A stretch of 64,000 bases of DNA from Aurelia coerulea (GCA_039566865.1 CM076953.1:372001-436000); one strand, 5' to 3'. Shown: positions 1 to 20,932, counted from the first letter of the stretch. Translations and numbers: made by a program. The notes: generated from the letters alone by a model not told the origin.

Positions 1-39
1 TTGTCATTTTATTTCTTGATCCAATCTTTCTTCTTGCAG

Positions 40-3000
40 TTTTGGGAGAGCAGCTACCTCCAACCCAAGAATTTGCATCATTGAAAGGAATAGTATCTGA
101 AAAGACACTTGATGCAATAAAAGAAATGGAGTTCACAAAAATGACTGAAATTCAACACAGAACTATTATGCCATTATTAGCAGGAAGGTAAACAATGTTG
201 TTATTGATATATTCAAAGCTGCTAGTTGAAGAAGCAATCTTCTGATTTTGACTTGTAATACAGGAATATAATTTATGGCTACAGTTAAGTCCTTCATTTG
301 TTGGTTAAAATTCATCATGATAGGAAACATCATGAAAGCTAGAGTTATTGTTCTCAGACCTTTGTGTAAAGTACAAGTGTTGCGCTCATCAACATGGTTT
401 TGAGTTCTTGTTTAGAAAAGTTGACAGTCTTTCATATGGCCCAAGAATTCTTATCATAGTGTAAAGAATACTTGTCATGTTAATTTGCACAAGGTCTGTA
501 CTGCATAGACCAAATCTCTTGAAATACAGCATTGAAGATTATCACTATGCGTTGTACTGTTGATCTTTTCCAATCCTTTGAAAATTATAATTCCCTGTAA
601 ATTTTAATTGACATATATTTTTGTGATTTTCTCCTTTTTGTCTGCCAGGGATTTGCTTGGAGCTGCTAAAACAGGAAGTGGTAAAACTCTAGCATTCTTG
701 TTGCCTGCTATTGAGTTACTGTACAAATTGAATTTCAAGCCAAGGAATGGTAAGTGCATTAAATATTGCCATACAATCTCTTTATAATTTTGATGTCCTC
801 CCTACAATGTCTTTCTACAGTTTTATGCTATTGTAAATGAATATAACAAGAATTTGTAAACAATTATCTGGCATTCTTATGCATTTTTAAAATTCTTACA
901 GTCTGACAAGAACTCATGCGAGATATATGAAATCATGCTTTCTTTGATTTGGATAATTTTGTCATTCCAACTAAAAGAACCTTCCCAGAAGAATTTTTGT
1001 TGTTTTATTGTATGAAATTTTCTTTTTGTAAGAATATTTTCCAGCGAGCATGCTTTCTTTTTCATCCAGAATTCTTGCAAACCCAGAAAAAATTCCTTCT
1101 CCTAAAGGTTATTGAGCATTTAGAACTCTATGGAAATATTCAGCATTCTGAAGAACTCCCTAACGATTCACAAGAGGCTTTGGCGAAGAAAAAGCAATAT
1201 TAGTTGATGCAGAAATGTCCATAGTTTATTCTCTGATGTGTTTACTCCTGCTTGACAAAAATGCTGGTTCTTGTTCTCAATTTGGAATTCATGTTTTCTC
1301 TCAATTTCAAAGGTACTGGCATCCTTATAATTTCACCAACAAGAGAATTGTCATTACAAACATTTGGTGTGTTGCGAGATCTCCTAGTCCACCATCAGCA
1401 CACTTTTGGTATCGTCATGGGAGGAGCTAATCGAAAAGCAGAGGCAGAAAAACTTCAAAAGGGTGTCAACATTTTGGTCGCTACTCCTGGAAGACTTTTA
1501 GATCATCTTCAGGTATGAATAAATATATTCCTTTTCATATGAATAAAACTTCGTTTTCTTTGCAAATTGCAATTTTTCAGCCTAAAACGGAGGGTCAAAT
1601 CTTTCACATCTTGAAATCCACTTGATGTCGTTTTTTGTGAATTAGCAAAATGTAGGATCAAATTGAAACTGAAGGTATATTTCTTTTCTTTTGAAGTGAA
1701 TTTGATTGTATTTTTAGGCCATTTTCTGGCTGTTCTGCAAGACTGATGCTTTGAATCTGTCAAATTTGCGAAGAGGCTATTATTTTGAAATTACCAAGCT
1801 ATTTTTATATGGCAAGCATTTTTACTGCAGTGACCTTTTAAAGAGGGGGAAATTTTTTGGACATGTGGTATATGTAATGATATTTCTTTTCATTGCAGAA
1901 TACTCCTGGGTTCATCTACAAAAGTCTGCAGTGTTTGATTATTGATGAGGCAGATCGAATTTTACAAATTGGTTTTGAAGAAGAAATGAAACAGATTATG
2001 AGATATTTACCAAGTATGTTATCTAAGCTTACCCTATTTTCTAAATTGATCATGATAATTTACATCTGACTGGAGATCTACTTTATTTGTGTGGATGAAT
2101 GGATATTCAAATCCATTATCCCTTTTATGACGCCGATTGGCAAGGGCAGGACACCTGACCACTGCATCACAACACCTGACCACTGTGTCACAAAATTTTT
2201 TAATAAATCATAAAGTATCAATTCATATACATATTGATCATATTTGTGCTTGGTATTTAGTTACACAAAGGACGAAAGTTTCTGTATCATTTTGAATGCT
2301 CCCATGCCTTGCTATTATATCAGGGAGGTTGAATAAAGATCATGACAAATTTCCCGGAAAATAATTCATCTTCGAATTTTCTAAATTGCTGATTCCTTAT
2401 TTGCAATTCGTTTAACAGAGAGACGTCAAACGATGTTATTCTCAGCCACTCAGACGAGGAAAGTTGAAGACTTAGCACGATTATCTTTAAAGAAAGCGCC
2501 ATTATATGTTGGTGTTGATGATCATAAAGATTCCGCAACTGTAGAAGGGCTAGAACAGGTAATTTCTGCCTTGTGGCATTTTATGATTCCTGTCTGGGGT
2601 ACTGACAGTAGGTACATGGGAAAAACAGAAAGGTATTACAGAGGTTAAACAATAATGCAAAAAGGCCAGATATCGCATTCCCTTTTTATTAAACAAGATG
2701 CTGAGAGAAGTTATATTTTGTGTTCGATTTATGGAAATTGTGAAACGTCTTTTTGAACTATATGCAAGAAACTGATTCTATCACGTTAGCGTCTTTCTGT
2801 CTTTCTTTCAAGAGGCATCCCCATGTCATTTGCAATGAATTGCGTTTATCTCACATTTGAATGGGCTTGTGGGTGGAATGCTCAGAGGAAACTTCGAAAC
2901 AAAGTTGAGCTATGCTCTATGCTACGTCAGATATGCTCTATGCTACGTCTGAGCTATGCTACGTCAGATTTAGTTAGATTTAGTTTATACATCTATAACA

Positions 3001-3880
3001 GGTATTACGGAGCATGTTGTAACTGTTTCTTCTGTTGTAGGGTTACATTGTTGTTCCATCGGAAAAGAGATTTCTGTTGTTATTCACATTTTTGAAGAAG
3101 AATTTAAAGAAAAAAGTGATGGTGTTCTTTTCATCCTGCAACTCAGTGAAATATCATTCAGAATTATTTAATTACATCGATATTCCTGTGCTTGATATTC
3201 ATGTAAGTGGACCCCTTACTTTCTGGAAATTAAATATGTTTCTTTTGATATATAAATTGCTCTAAAATTGCTTTTTAATCAGTTGTTTTGGCCAAACCTT
3301 TTTTCGATACAAACAGGTCAAAATATTGGGGTGAAATATTAATTGATCAATCTCAGAGCAAGGACGACAATTTTAAACGTCATTATGTTCACATCAAATG
3401 TTTTTCATCATTTTCAAATTGTCATCATTTTTATTTTGTCCTATGAACTAACCTCCTCTCAACGATTTCCTGTGACCACTGTCTCGCATGCTTTACTGTT
3501 ATATTCAGCTGCTTCTCCCCTTTGTATATACAAGTTTTCAACTTAAGTTATTTTACAGGTATTCAGCAATGTCATAATATTTTAAGAATGATAAATGTGT
3601 ATCTGGTTTTGTTAGCAATGTGCTAGTTGCTTGTTTGATAACTTTTTCTAAACTCTCCCTGTTCTTTATAAAGGTTACCGAACAATATTTGTAACTTTCT
3701 TTTTTTACCAAATTTTCAGGGTAAACAGAAACAACAAAAGCGAACAAGCACATTCTTCGAATTCTGTACTGCCGATTCTGGAATTCTTTTATGCACAGAT
3801 GTAGCAGCAAGGGGTCTGGATATACCGGAAGTAGATTGGATTGTCCAATATGATCCTCCAGATGATCCTAAGGTAAGTAC

Positions 3881-3920
<40 letters not shown>

Positions 3921-6467
3921 GATCACTCGATGAGGTAATGAATAAATAAAACATTAAACAACAAATCGAAAGTCGCTTTGAAACTTTGGAGACATTAAAT
4001 TTTGAGACCAAAAACATTTTGTCAACAAGTTTGAGAACTTTAAGGAATATTTAATCCTTTGTGAATTCTGACGAGTTTCACTAAGGAGGACATAAACTGA
4101 CTGGAGAAAACCTTTTATTTCTCAACTTTAATGTTGGTTGTTTTACAAACTTGATATTAATCTGAAGTATAAGCTACTTTATGTCAAACTTTACTTCTGC
4201 TCAATTGTTATAAGAAATTTTTATTTTTGAGAAGAATTTTCGAAAACGCCGTCGATTGTTTTTTTTATTCATATTAAAATATTACAATAAATCTTACATT
4301 CTACTATACGTTCCTGATTACTATACTACACTACAGGGACGATACCATGGGGAGCGAAAGACTATGACTACCCCATGGCCAATATGAAAAGACACGCAAC
4401 GTTAAACTAAATACAACTACACTACGAACGATTTAAAACTACTGGATACTATACTAGATTCCATCCCACATTATATGTCAGGTCAGGGTTGCGATCAATG
4501 CGAGCACAACTCGTTCTAGTTATTTAAGGTAAATCAAATGCCTGTCATCTGATGTGAAACAGAATTTACAAAGAAAAGGAAACATTTACGTAAAGAGACT
4601 CGATTGTTTTCATGTGTCACTAAGAGAGCGAGCGTCTCTTAAATTCCTGCTTATTTCTGTGAATGCAGCTAGGTTTGCAAATGTTTGTATTTATTTGCAG
4701 GAGTATATTCATCGAGTTGGTCGAACTGCACGTGGTAATGAAGGGCGTGGTCATGCGTTATTGTTTTTACTTCCTGAAGAACTGGGATTCTTACGTTATT
4801 TGAAACATGCGAAGGTAAGTTCACAAATTGTTGAACTGTTTTGGTACATTCTTGCGATTCTTATGATTTCATGTACAGGGTGTCCAAAATAGATTGTGCC
4901 CGGTTTATGTAGCTGCTATGCAGAAGCTGTCAAACAGAAAGAATGAATTTTTAAGGCACTCTGTATACTGAATGTGACTATTGTTTTTGATGATTAATTG
5001 CCATGATCAAAATGTCATATATGAATATATCAATACATGTTTAACATAATCGTATGAACAGAATGATATAGTGCTAGCAGTCTATCATCCATATTATTGT
5101 CATCATTTTAAATCTCTTTAGTTCTTCTTTAGTTTTCTTTAGTTCATAATGTTATGTTTGTTGTTCGTTTGTTTGGTAACCTATAAAATTTTGTTTAATA
5201 TTGTTTTTGGCTGTTTAGAGTCAATGAAAATCTGAAATCCGAATCTGAAATCATACATTTACTTTTTTAGGTGACACTTAACGAGTATGACTTTTCAAAG
5301 GCAAAGATTTGCAATATTCAATCTCAGGTATATATTTAGATATCATTCATTGCATTTTTCAACATTTTTCCGCGGCATGCCTCTTTTATTCCATGACCAG
5401 AAATATCCTCAACATCACCAAGTTAAAGGGATTCTAAGCATATATTAGCCTGGGTGCAGACTCGACTCGTTTCCTGGTTTACGAAATCGAATTGAGTTGA
5501 ATGAATGAGTTGAGTTGAAAGGCTAAGCATATGTAAGCTCTGGTTAAAAGTAGCCTTGCAAAGACAATAAGCTATGACTCGCAACAGGAAATACTGATAT
5601 CTGATAGGCTAGAATTTGATCGCAAGTGGCTGAGCCACTTTTATATGCTTTGATTCGCTTTAATGCTCCGTGAAAAACTCAGAAATCCCCGAGGCCCCAC
5701 TTGGTTCGTAAAAGTTTTGCTAGTACTTGATAGTTTCATACCCCCTTCAGCATAAATCGATGCTTACTGATTATCGCGTTCTGAAATCGAATTCCTATAT
5801 AGGATTTTTAAAGATTCGGAATTGCAACGCAATGCAATGCATCTTGTTGAAATGCTCTTGGCCCCATCTTTAGCGTAATAGTCTGTTGTCTTTTGTAAGC
5901 AAACTTGCAGTAGTCTTCTTGCAGGAGTTTCCTGAGAATAAACTTTCAGTTAATGATGAACAAATTCGGAAAGAATTTTCCCCTGAAGATATATCACGTC
6001 GTGTTATTTATTATGATTGGGCCTAATTGGTTCTATCCAAGCTTATTACTGTTATTTGCAAGTAAGAAGGTTGAGCGTAGTCATCATGTTGGATTCATCA
6101 TTACAATTTCAACAAGCCATGACACTGTTTGACATATCTTTGTTTTCAGCTGGAGAAATTAATTTCAAAGAATTACTATTTGCACAAATCAGCCAAAGAC
6201 GGATACAGATCATATCTTCAAGCATATGCCTCACATCAGCATCGAAATATCTTCGACGTGAATAAAATTGATTTACAGAAAGTGGCTTTATCCTTCGGAT
6301 TCAGTGTGCCTCCCAGTGTCAATCTCAATGTATATGCGAGCAAAGGAGAGAAAATACAGAAAAGGGGTGGCGGCGGAGGATTTGGATTCCAGAACAAAAA
6401 ACAGTTTCAAAAGTCAAAAAATTTCAGAGCAAAGAAAGCAACAGATAAGAGACAATTTTCTAGATAA
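40..6467 (+). CDS. DDX18: ATP-dependent DEAD-box RNA helicase DDX18/HAS1, 5'-truncated by window edge
   Basis: Ten coding exons: 40-187, 649-749, 1313-1512, 1899-2013, 2419-2558, 3041-3202, 3720-3872, 4701-4814, 5271-5327, 6150-6467. They join in frame to about 501 residues ending in TAA; the N-terminal region lies upstream of the window. Motifs in order: Q-motif region, Walker [10 protein letters not shown] (split across exons 1-2), [37 protein letters not shown] and HRVGRTARG, so both RecA-like lobes are intact. The tail has the family's glycine run ([11 protein letters not shown]) followed by a basic end. The sequence through motif VI and [15 protein letters not shown] fits DDX18/yeast Has1, a nucleolar helicase of 60S and 40S pre-rRNA processing. 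All introns are GT-AG. Intron 7 opens with an (ATCA)n microsatellite only 8 bp after its donor. Identification is by family motifs recalled from memory. Confidence 0.95.
3881..3920 (+). repeat. (ATCA)n microsatellite
   Basis: Ten uninterrupted ATCA units lie in DDX18 intron 7, starting 8 bp after the splice donor. The same tetranucleotide on the other strand (ATTG) recurs at about 12138-12200 and 50530-50579. Confidence 0.95.
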
Positions 6468-8038
6468 CATATCTTTTTTTGTTTACTTGTATAGGTATCA
6501 TACATTCTGTTTACCCAGGAATTTAAGGATTGCAAGCCGATATGCTACGTAAAAAATGCTCATCAACTGGCTTACAGAACTTTCGAATATACAGTCGAGA
6601 GGAAAACCCAAATCTATCCTGACGATGTCGATCGTCAGAAGTAAAGTTTCCCATGATGAATCAAAATCGTCCTTTTCAGTTTTAGTATTTGCATAATTGC
6701 ATTCTCTTCTTTTTGGGGGAAACACATCACAATATGACTGTTTACATCTATGAAGATACAATGTTAGCCTTTGCCTAGTTTGGCCTAAAATGCCCAAAAA
6801 TCAACAATATTCACAACAAACCTTCTTTCCTTTGTTAATTAAAGTATGCTTAGCATCAATAAGATTATAAAACCACCATGTTTGCTCTTCTTCGGTGTTC
6901 ATCTGCTATCTTATAATCGAAAATATTCAAACACGCTGCAAAAGCAGCCACCATGCGACAGCTTACACAGTTAGGCCTATCACGTGTAAAACTCCTCCAG
7001 GAGAGCTCTCCTGGAGGAGCATTTTACACGTGATAGGCCTAACTGTGTAAATGGTGGCTGCTTTTGCAGCGTGTTTGAATATTTTCGATTATAAGATAGC
7101 AGATGAACACCGAAGAAGAGCAAACATGGTGGTTTTATAATCTTATTGATGCTAAGCATACTTTAATTAACAAAGGAAAGAAGGAAGGAAGCAACTAGGC
7201 CGTTGGATGCGTTACATCGGAGTTTTTTTTAGAAATCTGAGCCATAAATATAAGTGTTTGGGGAATCAATGGAACTTAGATCGGTGTATCAAAATTGTTG
7301 TTGAATTTCGAAAATTTGAAGGAAGGATCAAGCGTTTTTGTTACTGCAACTAATAAATTCCATTTGAATGGATCGTTTTTTGTGACTGCAACTAATAAAC
7401 CAGTTTGTAGGCTCCAAAGACCATGGCAACTACCACTCAAGCATTTAGAGCAAGAACTTGTCCTAAAATTTTTAAGGCTTAAATCTTCCTTTGCTACGTT
7501 TTCATAAATTGCGAAATGATAACATTTTAGACCGTTTCGTGTTGAACTGAAACAACGAATTTTCGGAAGGAATTTTATATAGAAATATAAATTATCAACC
7601 GCATTATTATTATTTCCGCCACATGAAATTATCTGCGGTTTTCTATGCTGCGGGTATTTCCTATTTCCAAGAAAACGCATTACGCGTGATGACATCTCCA
7701 TTGGTTCAATAACTTGAACAGATTTTGATTATTTAGCATTTTATGCATTACCAAGAAGACTGAACGAATCGTTTGAAAGATTATTCAACGTAGAAAGCTG
7801 TCAACTGTATTATCCAGAAACATTTTGAATTCGAAGGATTGGAAAGTGGTTGTTAAACGCCTGGATTAGCTAGTATTTCATCAACGCCAACAAACCGATG
7901 ATTCTGATAACTTTGGGACTGGCCTAATGTTTATCCTTGTTTTCTTGTGGAATAGAAACTGCACAGCACAGAAGTTATTGCAAGGAATCCAAGCATACGC
8001 TGGTGTTTTAAAGATCGATTAACGGAAATTTATGTGAG
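6468..8038. other. Intergenic stretch downstream of DDX18
   Basis: It contains the palindrome at 6821-7184. The remainder is AT-rich with no supported gene. A short direct repeat lies at about 7335-7400 (two copies of a GTNACTGCAACTAATAAA motif). An open frame on the minus strand at 7276-7701 translates this repeat and has no recognisable family. Confidence 0.6.
6821..7184. repeat. 364-bp near-perfect palindrome (fold-back element)
   Basis: The two arms are reverse complements from CCTTCTTTCCTTTGTTAATT at the left end to its complement at the right end, meeting at AGAGCTCT near 7003. The only clear asymmetry is a 9-bp GCGACAGCT insertion in the left arm at about 6955. No target-site duplication is obvious. 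It sits about 350 bp after the DDX18 stop and could be transcribed as a long hairpin in the 3' region. Confidence 0.9.
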
Positions 8039-8452
8039 ATGGAAATTGTTCCCGTGCAGAGATGGATGGATCCAAAAACATCTCCTCCTTATCCAGCATC
8101 AAGACAATTTTATGACATTGTTAGATCATTCCTTAACTTTGGGAGACTTCAAGAAGAAGCAGATTTCTTCGAGAGACATATTCTTCAATATCAAACACTG
8201 CTATGCAATAGCATATCGACCAGACGCCTGTTAGAAGAAGCACCCCTCTATAAATCTAAATGGGAGAATATCTTCAACAACTTTTGGTTTCATTTTTTCT
8301 CAAAACAGCGCGGCAATCCTCTAAGCCCAGAGAGATGTCTTAAAGATTACAATTCAAGCATGAAAAGCGAAATAAAAAAAAATAACAGAAAATTGCACGA
8401 AAAGAAAAATAAGCAAAGAGGAAAGAAAAAGAAAGGGAAAAAGAAGAGATGA
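8039..8452 (+). CDS. Unrecognised small basic-tailed protein, copy 1
   Basis: This is an intronless frame of 137 residues. I do not recognise the family. The N-terminus MEIVPVQRWMDPKT is almost identical to that of the next ORF (8924-9304), and similarity continues (EEADFFERHILQYQTLLCN against a matching acidic/aromatic stretch, then LSPERCLKDYN against LSPVKCLADYN). The last 35 residues are strongly lysine-rich, suggesting a nuclear or nucleic-acid-associated protein, but that is only inference. Conservation of reading frame between two diverged tandem copies is the main evidence that it is coding. No signal peptide or membrane span is visible. Confidence 0.6.
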   Translation: MEIVPVQRWMDPKTSPPYPASRQFYDIVRSFLNFGRLQEEADFFERHILQYQTLLCNSISTRRLLEEAPLYKSKWENIFNNFWFHFFSKQRGNPLSPERCLKDYNSSMKSEIKKNNRKLHEKKNKQRGKKKKGKKKR

Positions 8453-8923
8453 ATAGAAATTCAAGAAAGTATATTTCAATTATTCTGCAACAGAAGTGCT
8501 TGATTCTCCATTATTTGACAATTAATGCTCAGATGTATTGTCTTCCTTATGCGACTGGTTTTTCCCTTTCTGAGAAATCATCGCGCTGTGCACAGGGATT
8601 TCCCCTTTGAAGAAATAAGATACTTTCGATGAAAGTTTTTCATTGCGATTGGATGAAGGTTTGCAAGAGGATCTCGAGAAATACGTTCGATTAGTCAGAG
8701 AAAACAATCATCATATCTGCACAAAATTTAGATTTGGAAAGACTGGAAAGTACAGTTCGACAATTTTGGCCTACCTAAACAATCACTGGTCGTTGTTTCG
8801 AATTAAACAAACCAGTTTCTATTTATTGGTATCAAAATGGAAAGTTCATGTAACGAAGATTAATGACATCAATCTCTGAATATAATAGACTTTTCATTAT
8901 CTGTTTCTTGGAATTGATGCGAA

Positions 8924-9304
8924 ATGGAACTCGTTCCCGTTCAGAGATGGATGGATCCGAAAACGCCACCGCCGTATTCTCTATCGAGTGCGCAGGAAGA
9001 TTATTGGCAAGCGTATTACGACTCCGAAGAAAGAGCAGAGTTCCTCGAAAAGAAAGAAATGTTAGAATATCAACGAATACTTTGCAATACAAATTTGATT
9101 GGAACTTTGCTAAAAACAGCCTCCCTTTGTGAATCAAAAGGGGTCAGTTTACTTAAATTCTGGATTGACTGCCAGGAAGTGATCTGTCGCTCTTTAAGTC
9201 CTGTGAAATGTCTTGCAGATTATAATGTTTGGACGAAAAAACAGATCGAAAAGGATCTGAAGAAGTGTAGAAAACAAAAGGGGAAACGAAAGAAAAAGAA
9301 CTAG
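8924..9304 (+). CDS. Unrecognised small basic-tailed protein, copy 2
   Basis: This is an intronless frame of 126 residues, a tandem paralogue of the ORF ending at 8452. It begins MELVPVQRWMDPKTPPPY, has a central helical-looking segment (KGVSLLKFWIDCQEVICRS) and a lysine/arginine-rich tail ending KKN. The two copies differ at many third positions and by indels that preserve frame, which argues for selection on the protein. The segment LLKFWIDCQE is loosely reminiscent of RGS domains, but the ORF is too short and the match too weak to assign. Function unknown. Confidence 0.6.
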   Translation: MELVPVQRWMDPKTPPPYSLSSAQEDYWQAYYDSEERAEFLEKKEMLEYQRILCNTNLIGTLLKTASLCESKGVSLLKFWIDCQEVICRSLSPVKCLADYNVWTKKQIEKDLKKCRKQKGKRKKKN

Positions 9305-9833
9305 ATTGAGCTTCAATGAACTTTAATATTTTCTTTAAAATGGAAGAAAAAAGGAAAATAACTAAATATTAATTAATCCTTTACAGGTAAATGTTTTATA
9401 TTTTATTAAAAATGATATTAAAATGACTTTAGGCGACTTTTGTAAAAAGTCATTTGATATAAATAGAATTTGAAGCTTTTGTCATTACATATGAATCGGT
9501 CTAGTTTTATGGTCTATTTCAAAGTTTTGCTGTGCAGTTTTTTGCAGGAAACAATGTTTTCAAGCTCGAATTCCATGAAAATGGTTTTAAACTCAATGGA
9601 GTATCGAATACGCGAATACATTATGCTTAGAACGCTCCCAAGTAGTTTTGATTAAAACTTGTTGAAGTCTAAACAATTTATTAGAAAGTTGCCAAATGTA
9701 ATACAACATTGGGCTCCCTATGGTTGTGAATATCCTCGCTTTGATAGCGGAGGGCACTGAGACGAGGCTGCATGCTTGTTCCAATTCCAAGAAACCTGAA
9801 ACTGTGCCAACTCCATTGGGGTTCCAAGAAGAA
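9305..9833. other. Spacer before SDR1
   Basis: AT-rich sequence with no recognised gene. An in-frame ATG at 9720 would extend SDR1 by 38 residues (see SDR1). This is the likely SDR1 promoter and 5' UTR region. Confidence 0.5.
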
Positions 9834-17530
<7,697 letters not shown>

Positions 17531-17880
17531 TTGGTTAGAGTCCTGATACCCATGGATGGCAGAGGATAACAATTTTATATCACTGACATTGTATGTATTT
17601 TTATTGCGTTTACGTTTATGGAATAAATGACAATTTTTAAACCTTCCTCGAAAAGAATTCGAATGAGGATGAAACATGCCTTTTGGGATTTTAGAAAATC
17701 TGCATTTATTTATTCAGTCAGACTGATAGAATGACAATTTTTAATATTGAGAACAGTCAAAGAATTTTGAAGAAGTTTGTATTATTTAAAGGGAAATCCT
17801 AAAAGCGAAATGAAGACCAATGACGTTTATGCCAGCTCATTACAGAATTATCAAAAAGATCTTCACCTTTTTCCATTAAT
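17531..17880. other. SDR1 3' region
   Basis: Non-coding, AT-rich. It contains a likely poly(A) signal AATAAA at about 17622-17627, 95 bp after the stop. The satellite array begins at about 17881. Confidence 0.6.
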
Positions 17881-20800
17881 GGCCCTTTAGGAAAAGACCG
17901 ATTCTTGGACAAAAGGCTAACCCCTTTGCTTTTTTGCAAAATTAGGCCCTTTTCAGAAATACCGATTTTTGGGGAAAAGTAAGGTTAACCCCTTTGCTTT
18001 TTTGCAAAAATAGGCCTATTTCAGAAACACCGATTTTGAGGCAAAAAGTAAGGTTAACCCCTTTGCTTTTTTGCAAAAATAGGCCCTTTTCAGATGTACC
18101 GATTTTGGGGCAAAAAGTAAGGTTAACCCCTTTGCTTTTTGCAAAAATTGGCCCTTTTCAGATCTATCGATTTTTGGGCAAAAAGTGAGGTTAACCCCTT
18201 TGTTATTTTGCAAAATTAGGCCCTTTTCAGATGTACCGATTTTGGGGCAAAAAGTAAGGTTAACCCCTTTGCTTTTTTGCAAAATTAGGCCCTTTTCAGA
18301 AGTACCGATTTTTGGGGAAAAGTAAGGTTAACCCCTTTGCTTTTTTGCAAAAATAGGCCTATTTCAGAAATACCGATTTTGAGGCAAAAAGTAAGGTTAA
18401 CCCCTTTGCTTTTTTGCAAAAATAGGCCCTTTTCAGATGTACCGATTTTGGGGCAAAAAGTAAGGTTAACCCCTTTGCTTTTTTGCAAAAATAGGCCCTT
18501 TTCAGATGTATCGATTTTTGGGCAAAAAGTGAGGTTAACCCCTTTGCTATTTTGCAAAATTAGGCCCTTTTCAGGTGTACCGATTTTGGGGCAAAACGCA
18601 AGGTTAACCCCTTTGCTTTTTTGCAACAATAGGCCCTTTTCAGATGTATCGATTTTCGGGCAAAAAGTAAGGTTAACCCCTTTGCTAATTTGCAAAATTA
18701 GGCCCTTTTCAGATGTACCGATTTTGGGGCAAAAAGTAAGGTTAACCCCTTTGCTTTTTGCAAAAATAGGCCCTTTTCAGATGTACCGATTTTCGGGCAA
18801 AAAGTAAGGTTAACCCCTTTGCTTTTTTGCAAAAATAGGCCCTTTTCAGATGTACCGATTTTGGGGCAAAAAGTAAGGTTAACCCCTTTGCTTTTTTGCA
18901 AAAATAGGCCCTTTTCAGATGTATCGATTTTTGGGCAAAAAGTAAGGTTAACCCCTTTGCAATTTTGCAAAATTAGGCCCTTTTCAGAAATACCGATTTT
19001 TGGGGAAAAGTAAGGTTAACCCCTTTGCTTTTTTGCAAAAATAGGCCTATTTCAGAAATACCGATTTTGAGGCAAAAAGTAAGGTTAACCCCTTTGCTTT
19101 TTTGCAAAAATAGGCCCTTTTCAGATGTACCGATTTTGGGGCAAAAAGTAAGGTTAACCCCTTTGCTTTTTGCAAAAATAGGCCCTTTTCAGATCTATCG
19201 ATTTTTGGGCAAAAAGTGAGGTTAACCCCTTTGTTATTTTGCAAAATTAGGCCCTTTTCAGATGTACCGATTTTGGGGCAAAACGTAAGGTTAACCCCTT
19301 TGCTTTTTTGCAAAATTAGGCCCTTTTCAGAAGTACCGATTTTTGGGGAAAAGTAAGGTTAACCCCTTTGCTTTTTTGCAAAAATAGGCCTATTTCAGAA
19401 ATACCGATTTTGAGGCAAAAAGTAAGGTTAACCCCTTTGCTTTTTTGCAAAAATAGGCCCTTTTCAGATGTACCGATTTTGGGGCAAAAAGTAAGGTTAA
19501 CCCCTTTGCTTTTTGCAAAAATAGGCCCTTTTCAGATGTATCGATTTTTGGGCAAAAAGTGAGGTTAACCCCTTTGCTATTTTGCAAAATTAGGCCCTTT
19601 TCAGGTGTACCGATTTTGGGGCAAAACGCAAGGTTAACCCCTTTGCTTTTTTGCAACAATAGGCCCTTTTCAGATGTATCGATTTTCGGGCAAAAAGTAA
19701 GGTTAACCCCTTTGCTTTTTTGCAAAAATAGGCCTATTTCAGAAATAGCGATTTTTTGCAAAAGGGTAAGGTTAACACCTTTGCTTTTTTGCAAAAACAG
19801 GCCTATTTCAGAAATACCGATTTTGTGGCAAAAAGTAAGGTTAACCCCTTTGCTTTTTTGCAAAATTAGGCCCTTTTCAGATGTACCGATTTTGGGGCAA
19901 AAAGTAAGGTTAACCCCTTTGCTTTTTTGCAAAAATAGGCCTATTTCAGAAATACCGATTTTGAGGCAAAAAGTAAGGTTAACCCCTTTGCTTTTTTTGC
20001 AAAATTAGGCCTTTTTCAGAAATACCGATTTTTGGGGAAAAAGTAAGGTTAACCCCTTTGCTTTTTTGCAAAAATAGGCCCTTTTCAGATGTATCGATTT
20101 TTGGGCAAAAAGTAAGGTTAACCCCTTTGCTTTTTTGCAAAAATAGGCCTATTTCAGAATTAGCGATTTTTTGCAAAAGGGTAAGGTTAACCCCTTTGCT
20201 TTTTTGCAAAAACAGGCCTATTTCAGAAATACCGATTTTGTGGCAAAAAGTAAGGTTAACCCCTTTGCTTTTTTGCAAAATTAGGCCCTTTTCAGATGTA
20301 CCGATTTTGGGGCAAAAAGTAAGGTTAACCCCTTTGCTTTTTTGCAAAAATAGGCCTATTTCAGAAATACCGATTTTGAGGCAAAAAGTAAGGTTAACCC
20401 CTTTGCTTTTTTTGCAAAATTAGGCCTTTTTCAGAAATACCGATTTTTGGGGAAAAAGTAAGGTTAACCCCTTTGCTTTTTTGCAAAAATAGGCCCTTTT
20501 CAGATGTATCGATTTTTGGGCAAAAAGTAAGGTTAAGCCCTTTGCTTTTTTGCAAAAATAGGCCCTTCTCAGATGTACCGCTTTTGGGGCAAAAAGTAAG
20601 GTTAACCCCTTTGCTATTTTGCAAAATTAGGCCCTTTTCAGATGTACCGACTTTGGGGCAAAAAGTAAGGTTAACCCCTTTCCATTTTTGCAAAAATAGG
20701 CCCTTTTCAGATGTACCGATTTTCGGGCAAAAAGTAAGGTTAACCCCTTTGCTTTTTTGCAAAAATAGGCCCTTTTCAGATGTACCAAACCAATTTTGGG

Positions 20801-20932
20801 GCAGAAGGTAAGGTCAAACCCGTTGCATTTTTGCAAAAATAAGGCCTCTTCAGAAATGCCAATTTTTGGGGTTGAAATGCCGATCGAACCCCTTTGCTTT
20901 TTTGCAAGAATAGCCCCTTTTTGCCAAAGAAT
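17881..20932 (+). repeat. 69-bp satellite array, left block (about 44 monomers)
   Basis: Head-to-tail monomers of 68-70 bp, each with GGTTAACCCCTTTGC, a T-run, TTGCAAAA, AGGCCCTTTTCAG and an ACCGATTTTGGGG-type segment. Variants at the ATGTACC/AAATACC and GGGG/GAGG positions define subtypes, and larger multimers recur: segments starting near 17994, 18337, 19025 and 19368 are spaced 343 and 688 bp, and a six-monomer unit of 415 bp is repeated at 19643/20058/20473. Because 69 is divisible by three, both strands contain long open frames encoding a 23-residue repeat; these look like a by-product of the period. The last monomers (20780-20930) are the most diverged. Confidence 0.97.

Noticed and set aside
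7276..7701. 141-residue frame on the minus strand
   Set aside because: It translates a short direct repeat, has no recognisable domain and no supporting paralogue.
9720..9833. Upstream in-frame ATG that would extend SDR1 by 38 residues
   Set aside because: SDR2 and SDR3 start right at the GKVAIITG strand and typical SDRs do too; the extension has no counterpart in the paralogues.
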